DNA of 64,000 nucleotides from contig NC_134891.1 of assembly GCF_041734735.1 (NCBI RefSeq), forward strand, positions 14,621,578-14,685,577, in the 5' to 3' direction. The stretch is from Babylonia areolata (taxonomy: Eukaryota > Mollusca > Gastropoda > Neogastropoda > Buccinidae). Below the pieces are notes generated by a model. It made no database searches. It was not told where the DNA came from and saw nothing but the letters and a program-made list of their open reading frames with translations. The position numbers and the translations under genes were made by a program. Below are positions 11,653 to 22,084 of the stretch, in pieces (the stretch's first letter is position 1; each line of letters starts with the position of its first letter).

Positions 11653-11883
11653 TTAACTTTCTCCATACGAACGGCGAAAGAGACGACGTTAACAGCGTTT
11701 CATCCCAATTACCATCATCAAAATATTGCAAGCGGAACGTTCTTATACTGAAGAGGTGAATGTTGACAAAGATACCACAATTCTGACGACGGAAGCTAAA
11801 GGTTGGGTTATTCAGACACCCACTGGACATCCGAAGGGTCTGTGTAGAGGAGAAGAGAGGACTGGCCGTACTGAGTGAGTTAA
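11653..11883. mobile_element. TTAA-flanked MITE, copy 2 (inverted)
   Basis: Same family as 8742-8973, reversed. TTAA lies at 11653-11656 and 11880-11883, with ends CTTTCTCCATACGAACGG and CCGTACTGAGTGAG. Roughly nine-tenths of the bases agree by eye, so both copies are fairly young relative to the LINE they sit in. Confidence 0.75.
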
Positions 11884-13370
11884 GGGCCAAAACACTTGAC
11901 TATGAGGATTTCTTCTCTGAAGACATTGTACTGTCCAGCTCTCCCTAGAGTTTCTTATCACTGACTCTAGAAAAACAAGTGCAGTAAGGTTAGGCAGTCA
12001 TAAAACCTTCTCAGTCCATTACATGGATCATTTGCAGATGGAATGGAACCCTGTACAATTTGAACTATTAGGTATTTGGTTTACTAATGATTTGAAAGAC
12101 TACTCAAATAAACTACTCAGAAAGAATTGTTGATATAAAACACCTATTCAATATTTGAATAAAGTGACAGATAACTCCAATTGGAAGAGTGGCAGTAAAA
12201 AAAAAAAAATTAAAATCATTCATTCTTTCAAAAATTGATACATTTGTGGATTTTTTTTTTTTACCGACACCCCCCTGCTATTTTATTCCCAAGTCTACAG
12301 AACTTATGCTATCAATTTATATGGGACAAGAAAAGAGAGAAAATTAGTTGAAAAACTGTACACAAAAGCATAAGAAATTGAGGACTTGGACTGCCAGATT
12401 TGAAAACTTTTGCTATGGCTTTGAAGCTGGCCTGGGTCAGAAAACTCCATAGAACAAAACACATATGGAAACATTGCATTGTATAACTTTCTTCTGCTTA
12501 ATAATATTGATAATATGGACCCGAACTTCTTGCTGAACCAATTTTCTATAACAGAAGAATTCAAATTGGTAAAAAGATTGTTAAGTTTGAAAAGTACGTA
12601 GACAAAGGCGTACATTGCATATTACACTTCCGAAAAGAAAATGGCCGATTTAAATTTTAATGAAGAATTTAAGCAAACATCATTTATATGTTGATTTTTT
12701 TACCTTTTGTGGTTATAAATCTGCAATATCAAAATATATAAGAAATACTGAAATAAAACTAGATGATAATAAATCCGTTACTGTTTCACTTTGTTTTAAA
12801 ACTCTAATGTCTGTTGTCAGAGAATCCAGAATGTACAATGACTCACTCGTTGAGGATAACATCACACCACAATGCTGTGCAAAATGGGACGAAAGATTTG
12901 ATGCTGAAAATGATTGGCAAAAATGTTTTCTGGTTTTGCATAAACTTTCTGATATAAAAATGAAATAGTTTCAAATGAGAATTGTCCACAGGTGCATAGG
13001 GACAAATGTGGTTTTGAAACAAATGAGATTGTCAGATAATGACAACTGTAACTTTTGCCGTTCTGCAAAAGACAGCATTGACCACAAGTTTTGAAATTGC
13101 CCAGAAATCCAAAAATTTTGGTATGATTTTATCGCAGTGGTGAATAAAAAATGCATGTATGCTCACAATATCCAGTTGACAAAAGGTTTTGTTATCCTTG
13201 GAGTTGGCCAACATATAGATACTGAGGCCACGTTTTACTTTATACTTTTGTTGGCAAAGCAGTATTCATATTAGTGTAAAATGAACAAAACTAATCCACT
13301 TATAAGAGCAAATATCGTCATCGAGGCCCCATCTTCCACTGAAAATGAAGTGTTATAAACGCGTTCAGTA

Positions 13371-13956
13371 TTGGTCTATCTTGTGTAATCGAGTTCCACA
13401 CATTCATGAAATGCTCCAGTTGTTTAAAACCCCCTTTTTTTTCTTATTGTTTATAGTCTGTTCTGTTTCATTGTTTGTCTGTCTTTTCTCCATACATATA
13501 TGCTCTTGCACTACCCCCATTTTCTCCTTGTATGTAGTATCATCTTTTCTCCATACATGTATACACTTGCACTACCCCCATTTTCTCCTTATGTGTAGTA
13601 TCATCTTTATTCATTTGTTTTTTTTTTTCTTTATCAACTTTACCACCTTGTACTTGTGAAGTAAATAAAAACAAGTTTAAGAAAATGATAAATGAATGTT
13701 TCTGCTGCAGGCTACACGAGGAGTGTGCGTGTGCGGCATGCGGTTGTAAACACATACGTGCAGTGTTAGCGAGTGTGTGTGTGGTGTGGTGTGCGCGCGG
13801 CTTGTGTGTGCACGATTGCTCGCTGGTGTATGCCGATATCTTTCTGAGTCACTGTGTGTGTGTTTGAAAGAGAGAGAGAGAGAGAGAGAGAGAGAATTTT
13901 TTCTCGATGGAAAATGAAGACAAATGCTACGATTCATCTGGTACCATTTGCTGCAG
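13371..13956. other. intronic or upstream sequence of the plus-strand membrane gene
   Basis: Contains a short duplicated block (TTTTCTCCATACAT...CACTACCCCCATTTTCTCCTT, near 13485-13600) and a GA microsatellite (13867-13894). A pyrimidine-poor stretch leads into the acceptor TTTGCTGCAG at 13947-13956. No other exon is seen. Confidence 0.4.
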
Positions 13957-14018
13957 GGGACATACACACTGGCGCTACTGGCATTCCGACAATACCAGGA
14001 CACTCCAACAGATATCAG
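13957..14018 (+). CDS. exon of a multi-pass membrane protein (TM5/loop region, class C receptor-like layout)
   Basis: An acceptor (TTTGCTGCAG) and a strong donor (CAG|GTGAGG) bound 62 bp. The frame starting at the first base gives TYTLALLAF, the end of a hydrophobic helix, followed by a short basic loop RQYQDTPTDI. Two bases remain and join the first base of the exon at 25524 to make an arginine codon. The joined product runs on into the next helix without a break. A helix, a roughly 11-residue loop and then two more helices is the arrangement at TM5-TM7 of class C G-protein-coupled receptors, but no diagnostic motif proves it. The 11.5-kb intron that follows holds the full-length LINE, the long inverted-repeat structure and a SINE. 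Confidence 0.5.
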
Positions 14019-15442
14019 GTGAGGATGAGGATAATGACAGGATTTCGATAATACTCTTTTTTTGCTGATGGTGGTAACTTTCTTCTGATTTTGATTATGA
14101 ATAATTTTCGGGCACTGCACACAACAAAAATAAGAAGAGCGCAGAAAACAGTAACGACAACCAGCCAGTCAACCGACAATAACAACAACAACAACAGCAA
14201 TTATAATAACAAAAAAGTAATGATAATAATAATAAAATAAATTGACAAAAACAAACGACGAAATACGCTGGATTGAATGTTTTGCAGCTGATTTTGCAGT
14301 TTGGTTGCATTCCAATTTATTGCTCCAAGCGTAGCATGTGCTGTCTTTGCACCTACAGGTGTCCCATTTTTATTCTCTGCATGCGTTTTTGAGACCTATA
14401 TATACCTATAGATCTGTAGATATTTATATATTGTGCGCAATCTTCCGGTGATTTTCACTGCAGATATCTGTGGCATTGATCTGGTGAAGCCCCTCTACTC
14501 TGCACAACATCACTGCTGGTTTTTGTGATCTTATTGTCCTCAAGGGGTCAAGCCATAGTAACTGCTGGTCATCCTGACATGTGTTGATTGTTCTTCGTTG
14601 TGTCTGGTGTTTATCACGTAGTGTGCTCTCAGGCGGCCTTGGATGTTGGCTGGGCTTTGATGAAACGGCTTTGTTGCTTCACGTGGCCACTGGTCTCCTC
14701 GAGCAGTGGACAGCATACACATGTACATGCTGCAGTCTTGTGTGTCGCCGAGGAAAGAATTTCGGTGGAAAAGCTGTATTAACAAGCATGTGACAACCAC
14801 TGTCATTCAGTAGACATAAACCTCTAGCTGCTGAACAATGATTTGATTTGATTTGCTGAACATTAAAGAATCTAGCGCTTCCAGTAATGTTGTTTCCTTA
14901 AAGTTACCGGGCACACATGCCTGGCCGGGGTTCAATGTCACTTCTGTATGTCCATATAAAATATTATTTCAAACTAAACGAAATTTTATCACTGACATAA
15001 GATACCTGATTTTGACAGTGGACCACACTACCATCAGTTTCACAATGTGAATAGCACCTGACGTTTTTTGGCAGCGTTCTTCTTTGCCAACAAACAGTTT
15101 TTAGGAGCTGTCATTACATCACAATCATTTAAGGCAGTACATCATCATCTTCATTCTTCTTTGGGCCACATCGTGTCACTGTCAGTGTCGTTGTATACAT
15201 GTGCCATGGAAGTTTGCTGTTGCTGTGAACTTTTCAAGACATTCTTGTATTGACATTACCGACATTGTTTTATATGTATCCCACAGTGTGATTTCACACT
15301 GGCACTTAAATATATTCCACTTGTGTTGTCAGGCCTGATGCTGATGGCACTGCTAAATATGTGTACCACGCAGTATTTTGTCACAGGTGTGTTACTACTG
15401 TTGACATCTATGTGTTTCCCACTGTGTATCCTCACAGTTGTT
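14019..15442. other. intron sequence, no gene seen
   Basis: An AAC/AAT-rich run lies at about 14177-14240. From about 15240 a loose, degenerate repetition of words such as TGTGTATCCCAC and ACTGTTGACAT continues on the far side of the LINE (to about 19710). The LINE therefore landed in an old, diverged tandem repeat. Three short open frames around 14581-14806 overlap in different frames and have no supporting features. Confidence 0.4.
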
Positions 15443-15453
15443 ATTACTGTTCA
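15443..15453 (+). repeat. 5' target-site duplication of the full-length LINE
   Basis: ATTACTGTTCA here is repeated exactly at 19558-19568, directly outside the LINE ends. Confidence 0.85.
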
Positions 15454-18400
15454 GGGTCGGGTTGCCGGCGACTAAACCGGCACTCCCACCGCTCCCTTCC
15501 GGGACTGGTGAGGCGGGTGGCTAGACACCCTTATGGAGATCCATAAAAGGGCGTCGGCTCAGGAGAGCCACCGACGGCCATCTAGCTCCACCGTGCTGTG
15601 TGCATGCCACACGCAGTTGGCCCCCGGGGTGTGTCTACCCATGCATGCGAAGTCTGGATCCGGCAGAATCTGCGGAAGAAACCTATCGGTTCAACGGAGA
15701 GGAAGGCGGTTACAGCAACGCACTGTGGAATGCAGAGAGCAAGATGAGACACCGAAAGGATATCTTGGTCATCCACTGCATCCGTGCTCATCCTCCAGTC
15801 GTCTCGACTTAGTCTTGCCACTGGAAATTGGTGGACCCAGACGAGAGAGTGAGGTCGACGTTGCTCAACTCCTCTTCACTTTAAACAAACTCATCGCGCA
15901 AGTCATCAGTCATCCTTAATGACCTTTCATCCTTCATCATTTCATCACCCTCAAGTCCTGTGGCGACAGGCGAGCGACGAAACGACAGGTGTGGGTACAC
16001 TGGCAGTCGCAGCCGCAGACCTGCACGCAGGCGGCTCAGGCCATAGGGTCGTTCTTCGTCGACAGGAGCAGCGATGGAGCTCGGCAGCCGTCTGAGCGTC
16101 TGAGCAGCCCTCCTTAGGAATGCACTGCTCACCTCCCTGGCATGAGGAAGGGGCTAGAAAAGGTGCCCTAAAAATTGCCTGCTCCGTATCACCCTGGCCA
16201 GCATACCGCGGCTGGCGGGGACCCTACATCAGCGGTCGAAACAAAAAGAAAGAAAAGAAAAAAAACAAGGATCATTCCTCTCACCATTGGTGCTTGGAAC
16301 ATAAGGACTCTCCTGGACAGAGATAACGCGGACAGACCCCAAAGGAGAACGGCACTAGTTGCATCCGAACTCGGCAGATACGACATTGACATCGCAGCCT
16401 TGAGTGAGACTCGGCTTGCAGGCGAAGGCGAGCTCTGTGAACGGGGATCTGGTTACACCTTCTTCTGGAGTGGACGAGGAAGCGAAGAGCGACGTGAGGC
16501 TGGCGTTGGTTTTGCAGTAAAAACAGCACTTGTCAGCAAGCTAGCTGGAATCCCAAAGGGAGTCAACGATAGGCTTATGACCATGAAACTCCCACTGGCA
16601 TCTGGCCAGAAGCACCTCACCATTGTCAGTGCCTACGCCCCAACCATGACCAACCCGGATGAAGTGAAGGCGAAGTTCTACGAGGACCTTCACTCTGTCA
16701 TTGCTGCTATCCCTAAAGCAGACAAGCTCATCATTCTTGGGGACTTCAATGCTAGAGTTGGCTCTGACTACATCTCCTGGGATGGAGTGATTGGAAAGCA
16801 CGGTGTGGGCCACTGCAACCCAAATGGATTGCTTTTGCTTCAGACCTGTGCAGAGCATGAACTGCTGATAACCAACACAGTTTTCTGCCTCCCTACCCGT
16901 AACAGGACGTCATGGATGCACCCTCGCTCAAAGCATTGGCATCTCATCGATTATGTCATCGTCAGGAAAAGGGATAGGCAAGATGTACGTGTAACAAAGA
17001 CCATGTGCGGCGCCGAGTGTTGGACAGACCATCACCTTGTAGTCTCGAAGCTGAATATTCGAATCCAGCCCAAGAGACCCCCCCAAGGCCAGAAGGCTCC
17101 AAAACGGCTCAACATCGCTAAGCTGAAAAACATCACCATCAAACAGTCCTTTGTGGAGCTGCTGGAAGATCGTCTGGAATCCGCCTCTCTGGACAACCAG
17201 AATGTGGAGTCTGACTGGAGGACCCTGCGTGAGCTGATCTATAGTACAGCTTCAGAGACCCTGGGACCCATGACCAGAAAGCACAAAGACTGGTTTGATG
17301 AAAACTGTGATGAAATCAAGCAGCTTCTGGATGAGAAACGCCGTCTGCATCAAGCCTACCTGAGCAACCCAAAGTCCACATCAAAAAAGGATGCGTACAA
17401 TGCTATCCGCAGGACTGTTCAGCAAAAGTTAGGCCAGATGCAGGATAAGTGGCTGAGTGACAAAGCTGATGAAATCCAGGGATATGCTGACAGGCACGAT
17501 ATGAAGAGGTTCTATGATGCCTTAAAAGAAGTCTACGGCCCCACATCCTCAGGATCATCCCCCCTCCTCAGTGCAGATGGGAATACCTTGATCACCGAGA
17601 AGGAGAAAATTCTCGAACGCTGGGCTGAGCACTTCAACAGTGTCTTAAATCGCCCTTCCTCCATAAATGATGAAGCCATAGACCGTCTCCCACAAGTCCC
17701 CATCAACGAAGCACTGGACGATCCGCCAACACTTCTTGAGACCCAGAAAGCAATCCGTCTGCTATCCAGTGGCAAAGCACCTGGCTCAGACTCCATACCA
17801 GCAGAGGTCTACAAGGATGGAGGCACTGTGCTGACTGAGAAGCTCCATCAGCTGTACTCACTCATGTGGAAAGAAGAGACGATCCCCCAGGATTTCAAAG
17901 ATGCATCTATCATTCACTTGTTCAAGCGAAAGGGGAACCGGCAAGCCTGTGATAACCATTGGGGCATTTCCTTGCTCTCCATCGCAGGCAAGATACTTGC
18001 CAGGATCCTACTAAACCGCCTCACAGTACACCTTGACCAAGGTCATTTGCCTGAGAGCCAGTGTGGATTCCGGAAAGAGCGCGGAACCACCGACATGGTG
18101 TTTGCTGCAAGGCAGCTGCAAGAAAAATGTCAGGAGCAAAATGCTGATCTGTTCTCCACCTTTGTCGACCTCACTAAAGCCTTCGACACGGTGAGTAGAG
18201 AGGGACTGTGGAAGATCATGGCCAAGTACGGATGCCCTCGGAAATTTATTTCCTTGGTCAGCCAATTCCATGAAGGCATGCAGGTTCGAGTCCAGGACAA
18301 TGGCGAAACATCTGCTCCTTTTCCTGTCACAAATGGTGTCAAGCAAGGCTGCGTCCTGGCTCCAACGCTGTTCAGCCTCATGTTCTCTGCAATGCTTACT

Positions 18401-19557
18401 GATGCCTTCAGAGATGGCGATGTTGGAATCGGCCTAAAGTACCGAACAGATGGCAAGCTGTTTAACCTCAGAAGGCTTCAAGCAGAAACGAAGGTCATGA
18501 CAGACATCATCAGAGACTTTTTGTTTGCTGATGATTGTGCCCTCAACGCTGGATCTGAAGCTGACATGCAACTCAGTGTCGACAAGTTTGCCACTGCCAG
18601 CAGGAACTTCGGCCTTACCATCAGCACGAGGAAAACTGAAGTTCTCCATCAGCCAGCCCCAGGGAACCCCTACGTTGAGCCCAACATCACAGTCAACGGT
18701 CAGAGACTCAGTGCGGTGGAGCGGTTCACATACCTTGGCAGCACACTGTCACGAAATGCGACCATCGACGATGAAGTGAACGTCAGGATTGCAAGAGCAA
18801 GCGCAGCTTTTGGTAGACTCAATGCAAATGTCTGGAACAGAAGAGGCATTAGTCTTGAGACCAAGCTAAAGGTAGTTCTCCCCACACTACTGTACGCCTG
18901 CGAAACTTGGACAGTGTACCAACGACATGCCAAGAAGCTGAACCACTTCCACACAACATGCCTCAGGAAGCTACTGAACATCAAGTGGAAAGACAGGACC
19001 CCAGACATAGAGGTGCTCGCAAAAGCCACCCTTCCCACATCTTCACCATCCTGATGCAGTCCCAGCTTCGCTGGGCTGGACACGTGGCGCGCATGCCAGA
19101 CCATCGGCTGCCCAAAAGGCTCTTCCATGGCGAGCTGCAACAAGGGAAGAGATCACACGGAGGTCAGAAGAAGCGCTTCAGAGATACTCTGAAAGTCTCT
19201 CTGAAAGCGTTTGATATCAACCCTGACTCCTGGGAGGAATCTGCAGTGGACCGTGACAAATGGCGCGCTGCTGTGCACAAAGGCGCCAAGTTGTGCGAGG
19301 CCAACAGGACTGCTGCAGCTGTTCAGAAGAGGCATGCCAGAAAGTCACGGGCAAACAAGCTCCCTAACAATAATATGCCTGTCTTTGTCTGCCCCAACTG
19401 TCAGCGAACATTTCGTGCGCAGATTGGACTATTCAGCCATCTGCGCATTCACAGACAGATTCATGAGCATCCTCCTCCCCACCCCACCACCACCCTCACC
19501 CCATCCCCCAGCTGGATGACAACGATGGTCATCATCGATCTCGATGGACACACCACC
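15454..19557 (+). mobile_element. full-length APE-type LINE with target-site duplication
   Basis: The 4,104-bp element begins GGGTCGGGTTGCCGGCGACT and ends in an ACACCACC-type tail, without poly(A). An exact 11-bp duplication flanks it. About 720 bp of GC-rich 5' leader precede one long frame (16175-19054) with endonuclease and reverse transcriptase. A C-terminal extension with a C2H2 finger follows in the next frame. The 3' end matches the copy at 63404-64000 and stops matching right at the duplication, which fixes the 3' boundary. A full-length insertion with an intact duplication and one long open frame is recent. The clade is uncertain; in animal annotations such proteins are often called craniofacial development protein 2-like or endonuclease-reverse transcriptase. 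Confidence 0.9.
16175..19054 (+). CDS. LINE polyprotein: APE endonuclease plus reverse transcriptase
   Basis: The frame has 959 codons. Residues about 30-290 are an endonuclease/exonuclease/phosphatase domain: GAWNIRTL, ALSETRL (catalytic Glu), ILGDFNARVG, HLIDYVIV and TDHHLVVSKL (the catalytic Asp-His end). Residues about 520-800 are the reverse transcriptase: GKAPGSDSIPAEV, WGISLLS, QCGFRKERGTTD, FVDLTKAFDTV (palm A), NGVKQGCVLAPTLF (motif B) and FLFADDCAL (catalytic DD). YLGSTLSR and the thumb follow. It would nick chromosomal DNA and prime cDNA from its own RNA. The frame ends early after LAKATLP. The copy at 63404-64000 has one more base at this spot (about 19039-19041) and there continues as SIFTILMQSQLRWAGHVARM. 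A single-base deletion thus separates this ORF from its C-terminus. The exact start codon is uncertain. Confidence 0.85.
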   Translation: MPAPYHPGQHTAAGGDPTSAVETKRKKRKKTRIIPLTIGAWNIRTLLDRDNADRPQRRTALVASELGRYDIDIAALSETRLAGEGELCERGSGYTFFWSGRGSEERREAGVGFAVKTALVSKLAGIPKGVNDRLMTMKLPLASGQKHLTIVSAYAPTMTNPDEVKAKFYEDLHSVIAAIPKADKLIILGDFNARVGSDYISWDGVIGKHGVGHCNPNGLLLLQTCAEHELLITNTVFCLPTRNRTSWMHPRSKHWHLIDYVIVRKRDRQDVRVTKTMCGAECWTDHHLVVSKLNIRIQPKRPPQGQKAPKRLNIAKLKNITIKQSFVELLEDRLESASLDNQNVESDWRTLRELIYSTASETLGPMTRKHKDWFDENCDEIKQLLDEKRRLHQAYLSNPKSTSKKDAYNAIRRTVQQKLGQMQDKWLSDKADEIQGYADRHDMKRFYDALKEVYGPTSSGSSPLLSADGNTLITEKEKILERWAEHFNSVLNRPSSINDEAIDRLPQVPINEALDDPPTLLETQKAIRLLSSGKAPGSDSIPAEVYKDGGTVLTEKLHQLYSLMWKEETIPQDFKDASIIHLFKRKGNRQACDNHWGISLLSIAGKILARILLNRLTVHLDQGHLPESQCGFRKERGTTDMVFAARQLQEKCQEQNADLFSTFVDLTKAFDTVSREGLWKIMAKYGCPRKFISLVSQFHEGMQVRVQDNGETSAPFPVTNGVKQGCVLAPTLFSLMFSAMLTDAFRDGDVGIGLKYRTDGKLFNLRRLQAETKVMTDIIRDFLFADDCALNAGSEADMQLSVDKFATASRNFGLTISTRKTEVLHQPAPGNPYVEPNITVNGQRLSAVERFTYLGSTLSRNATIDDEVNVRIARASAAFGRLNANVWNRRGISLETKLKVVLPTLLYACETWTVYQRHAKKLNHFHTTCLRKLLNIKWKDRTPDIEVLAKATLPTSSPS

Positions 19558-19614
19558 ATTACTGTTCACACTTTTGTTTTTCCCACAGTGTTTTGTTACA
19601 ATTCTTTACATTGA
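19042..19614 (+). CDS. LINE C-terminal part with C2H2 finger, out of frame and reading past the element end
   Basis: The second frame continues the polyprotein: MQSQLRWAGHVARMPDHR, then basic text RSHGGQKKRFRDTLK, WEESAVDRDKWRAAV, and a finger FVCPNCQRTFRAQIGLFSHL with CxxC and a following His-x-x-x-His (SHLRIH). This extension probably binds nucleic acid. In the 63.5-kb copy a stop follows HIHR. Here that codon is CAG (19456-19458) rather than TAG, so the frame runs out of the element into flanking DNA and stops at 19614. With the one-base deletion near 19040, this is the second visible defect. Confidence 0.75.
   Translation, partial: FTILMQSQLRWAGHVARMPDHRLPKRLFHGELQQGKRSHGGQKKRFRDTLKVSLKAFDINPDSWEESAVDRDKWRAAVHKGAKLCEANRTAAAVQKRHARKSRANKLPNNNMPVFVCPNCQRTFRAQIGLFSHLRIHRQIHEHPPPHPTTTLTPSPSWMTTMVIIDLDGHTTITVHTFVFPTVFCYNSLH
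19558..19568 (+). repeat. 3' target-site duplication of the full-length LINE
   Basis: Exact repeat of ATTACTGTTCA at 15443-15453. Confidence 0.85.
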
Positions 19615-19719
19615 TAGCATTATGTGTATCCCACTATTATCACAGCTTTTACTATTGTTGACACTGTTATACGAGTATACCGCTGTGAGCTGTCAGTTGT
19701 TAACATTGTTGTCACTGTA

Positions 19720-19815
19720 CTGCTTAATGATAATGATAATAATGATACTAACAATAATAATGATAATGGATATTTATATCAACTCTATCCATAAAGCTGC
19801 TCTAAGTACTTTACC
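19720..19815 (-). repeat. L2-like LINE 3'-end fragment
   Basis: In reverse, GTAAAGTACTTAGAGCAGC, ATATAAATATCC and an (ATT)n-like tail match the 3' terminus of the L2-like LINE at 22085 and the fragment at 35105-35240. It is only the last 90 bp or so of an old copy. Confidence 0.5.
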
Positions 19816-20250
19816 AAACTGTTATACAAAACACATTAAATCAACGTTACATATACACACCAAAATGCACCTCGCAAAACTATATACACACACATTGTTT
19901 TGTCACAGTTATAGCCACTGTCACATTCAATATCATTCACATTTTGATACTGCGTATGCATAACCGTTGATGCTATTTCCTGCATAGCCCACTTTGTGTT
20001 GTCACCATTGATAAACTGTACTAAAGTAATCGGGGATGTTTGTACTGTCGTAATGAGGAAAATAAAGAAAGAAAGATCGGTCAGCAGTGAGACAATCGCA
20101 CACAGGTTCAGCCCATTTAACGCTTCCCCTCAACTTGCATAGAGGCAGACAAGTGATGCAAAGAAATATACCCATTCTAATAATGTGATCAGAAACTGAA
20201 TTTCAGTTTCAAGGTGTCGCAGCGTGAAAAAAAAGTGAACAAAAAGAATT
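19816..20250. other. no gene; short SINE-tail-like scrap
   Basis: Around 20203-20228 CAGTTTCAAGGTGTCGCAGCG resembles the 3' tail of SINE family A. Nothing else is recognised. Confidence 0.3.
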
Positions 20251-20735
20251 AGAGTATTTAGTCCTCAAGGCCGAAGGGGTTACCGTGCACCCCTCCCCCC
20301 CCCCCCCTCCCCCCTCTTCACCCCCCTGCTGAACTTATTTTTACATGTTCCCAAGAAAAAAAATGGGACGCACTCAGAGTTACTGCCCTTGGCACAAGGG
20401 TACCCTCTCCCGCCCCAGCCAATGAAATTAAGACAAGCTCGACTTCAAACCCTCGTAAATCATACTTTTATACAAGAAACCACCCCATAACAGATGTTTA
20501 CTTTTTCAATAGGGTCTTTTCTATCCGAATAAATATCCAGAATTGAAATATCTTCATTCATACTTTCACAATTAAGGCATGCATTGGCCTACTATCAAAT
20601 CTTCGACGAATTGACGTAAAATTCTCCAGTCGTTTTTATTTCATCCCTTCAATATCACTCTTACCGAAATCATTTTTATACAGAGACCTGCGGGGGTCTT
20701 CTATCATTTCAGTGCATTTGATCATTTGAATATGA
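20251..20735 (+). repeat. left inverted arm
   Basis: Pairs with 24500-25037. Contains a C-rich tract at about 20288-20330 and the words GGGTCTTTTCTATCCGAATA and CAATTAAGGCATGCATTGGC, all found reversed in the other arm. Confidence 0.75.
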
Positions 20736-20804
20736 AGGCTGGAAAACGGTGCCTTAAGCTGCAGAACAGAGAAAAGGGACGAAAGGCTCCTATGGAGAAT
20801 AAGG

Positions 20805-21565
20805 TGCTTTGACCTTTTAGCATGGAAAACAAAATCTCGCTACAGCTGCTACAGATAATTTCTGTGAGGTCCAGTCCGTTGGAGAAGTGCTGATAAAGAA
20901 TCTAAACAAGACCAAGATGAAGTAGAGGAGTTACACACACAGGCTTTCAAGCATGTGTGCCAGGTGACTGACAAAGATAATCATCAACAAACAGAAGTAC
21001 TTTGGCAGAGAATACATCCAGATCCCAGCTACAAAGCACAGAAGCTGAAAAGACAAGTTAAAGCTGTGATCAGAAACTGTTGTTTTATCCTTTTAACCAT
21101 GGAGAAAAGCTGCAGCCATACCTTGTGTACAGTTCCAAACCTCCACTGGCTCGCTACTGACGATATCATTCGGCAGTCGGATGTCCTACCTGGTCAGTTG
21201 AAACTCGATTTAAATTTGTACTGAGGTGTAATTTGTACCTTCCTTTCTGGTTAAGGGAAGAAAAGGAACGGTATCTGCCACATTCTGCTTTATAGCTCAG
21301 ATCTGGAAGCTTTCTCTGCCAAAGCACTTAAGTATTATATCGCACAACTTAGAGAGTATCATGATCACCTGTCTGCTGATGATTTCTAAGCCAGTCACCT
21401 GGCACACTTGTTCGAAAGCAAACCTGTGTAATCCTCTAGATCCTCCTGGCTTGGTTTAGATTCTTTGTCAGCACTTCTCTAATAGACTGGATCTCTCGGG
21501 TATTACCTATAGCAGCTGTGGTGATAATTTGGTTACCATGCTAAAAGGTCAAGAGACCTTATCCT
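20805..21565. repeat. inner inverted repeat, arms of about 245-300 bp
   Basis: Left arm 20805-21050 and right arm 21265-21565 share TTGACCTTTTAGCATGG, GAGAAGTGCTGA(T/C)AAAGAAT, GTGTGCCAGGTGACTG and GTRCTTTGGCAGAGAA, in opposite orientation around a spacer of about 215 bp. The transcript could fold into a long imperfect hairpin. No protein is encoded that I recognise. Confidence 0.65.
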
Positions 21566-22084
21566 TCTGATGTGCAGTGTGCATCTTTCTATAAGTAGTT
21601 TTCTTTTGTGCTTCTCTGTTGAAAACAAAAAAATACACTCTAGCTTGCAAAATGCTTTATCCGATGTCTCGGAGGAATGCCTAAAAGTTTTTGGCTGTTG
21701 TTGAACAACTTCATCATCAAAGTATTTTTGATTCTGAAGCGTTTTACAGCAATCTCTGTGCTATGGGCTTAGGTCCTCTAAATTTGCAGACATGTCCATG
21801 CGATATAGGAAGTCTACGGGTTCCAGCAGTCACCGTCTATGTCTTGAATGAAACGTCTCTAACTGAAGCTTCAGCCGTTTGTATTAGAATTACAAACAAA
21901 AGGCTTTCCAGTCGATTCTTCAAAATGAAGAGTGAAGTCTGAGACCCACTCTTGATTGGAGATTGTTTCATGTTTGCTCTTTTCTTGAAGCCATTTCTTC
22001 TGTCTTCTTTTAGCATCACCAGGTCCACTTTAACAGATACACTAAACAAATGTAAATGTGAATCATGATACCCCAAACTGTCCA
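21566..22084. other. interior of the inverted-repeat structure, unrecognised
   Basis: An 83-codon open frame (21691-21942, plus strand) starts MAVVEQLHHQ and ends SSRFFKMKSEV. It matches no family I know and no splice or promoter signal supports it. Chance or decayed element sequence are both possible. Confidence 0.3.

Larger units (their letters stand above)
7030..13370 (+). mobile_element. L1/Tx1-like LINE remnant, broken up by nested insertions
   Basis: Three blocks read as one decayed ORF2. At 7100-7560 is an APE endonuclease part: VNGPNKDDPVFY, AEDFNLVLDP, then YRTDHSLILL with the catalytic SDH-like end. At about 8225-9220 is the linker and start of RT: NMAKLF, NNMSPGTDRFG, then KLGSSCIANRL-like text ending LPKLINEDQTGF. 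At about 11885-13260 is the RT thumb and C-terminus: WNPVQFELLGIWF, then a CNFCRSAKDSIDHKF cysteine/histidine knuckle. The RT palm between 9220 and 11885 is missing, its place taken by another LINE, a SINE head and a MITE. A SINE and a second MITE interrupt the left half. Many stops and frame changes mark it as old. Confidence 0.72.

Noticed and set aside
16281-18649. Several antisense frames over the LINE ORF
   Set aside because: Shadows of the GC-rich coding strand without any domain of their own.
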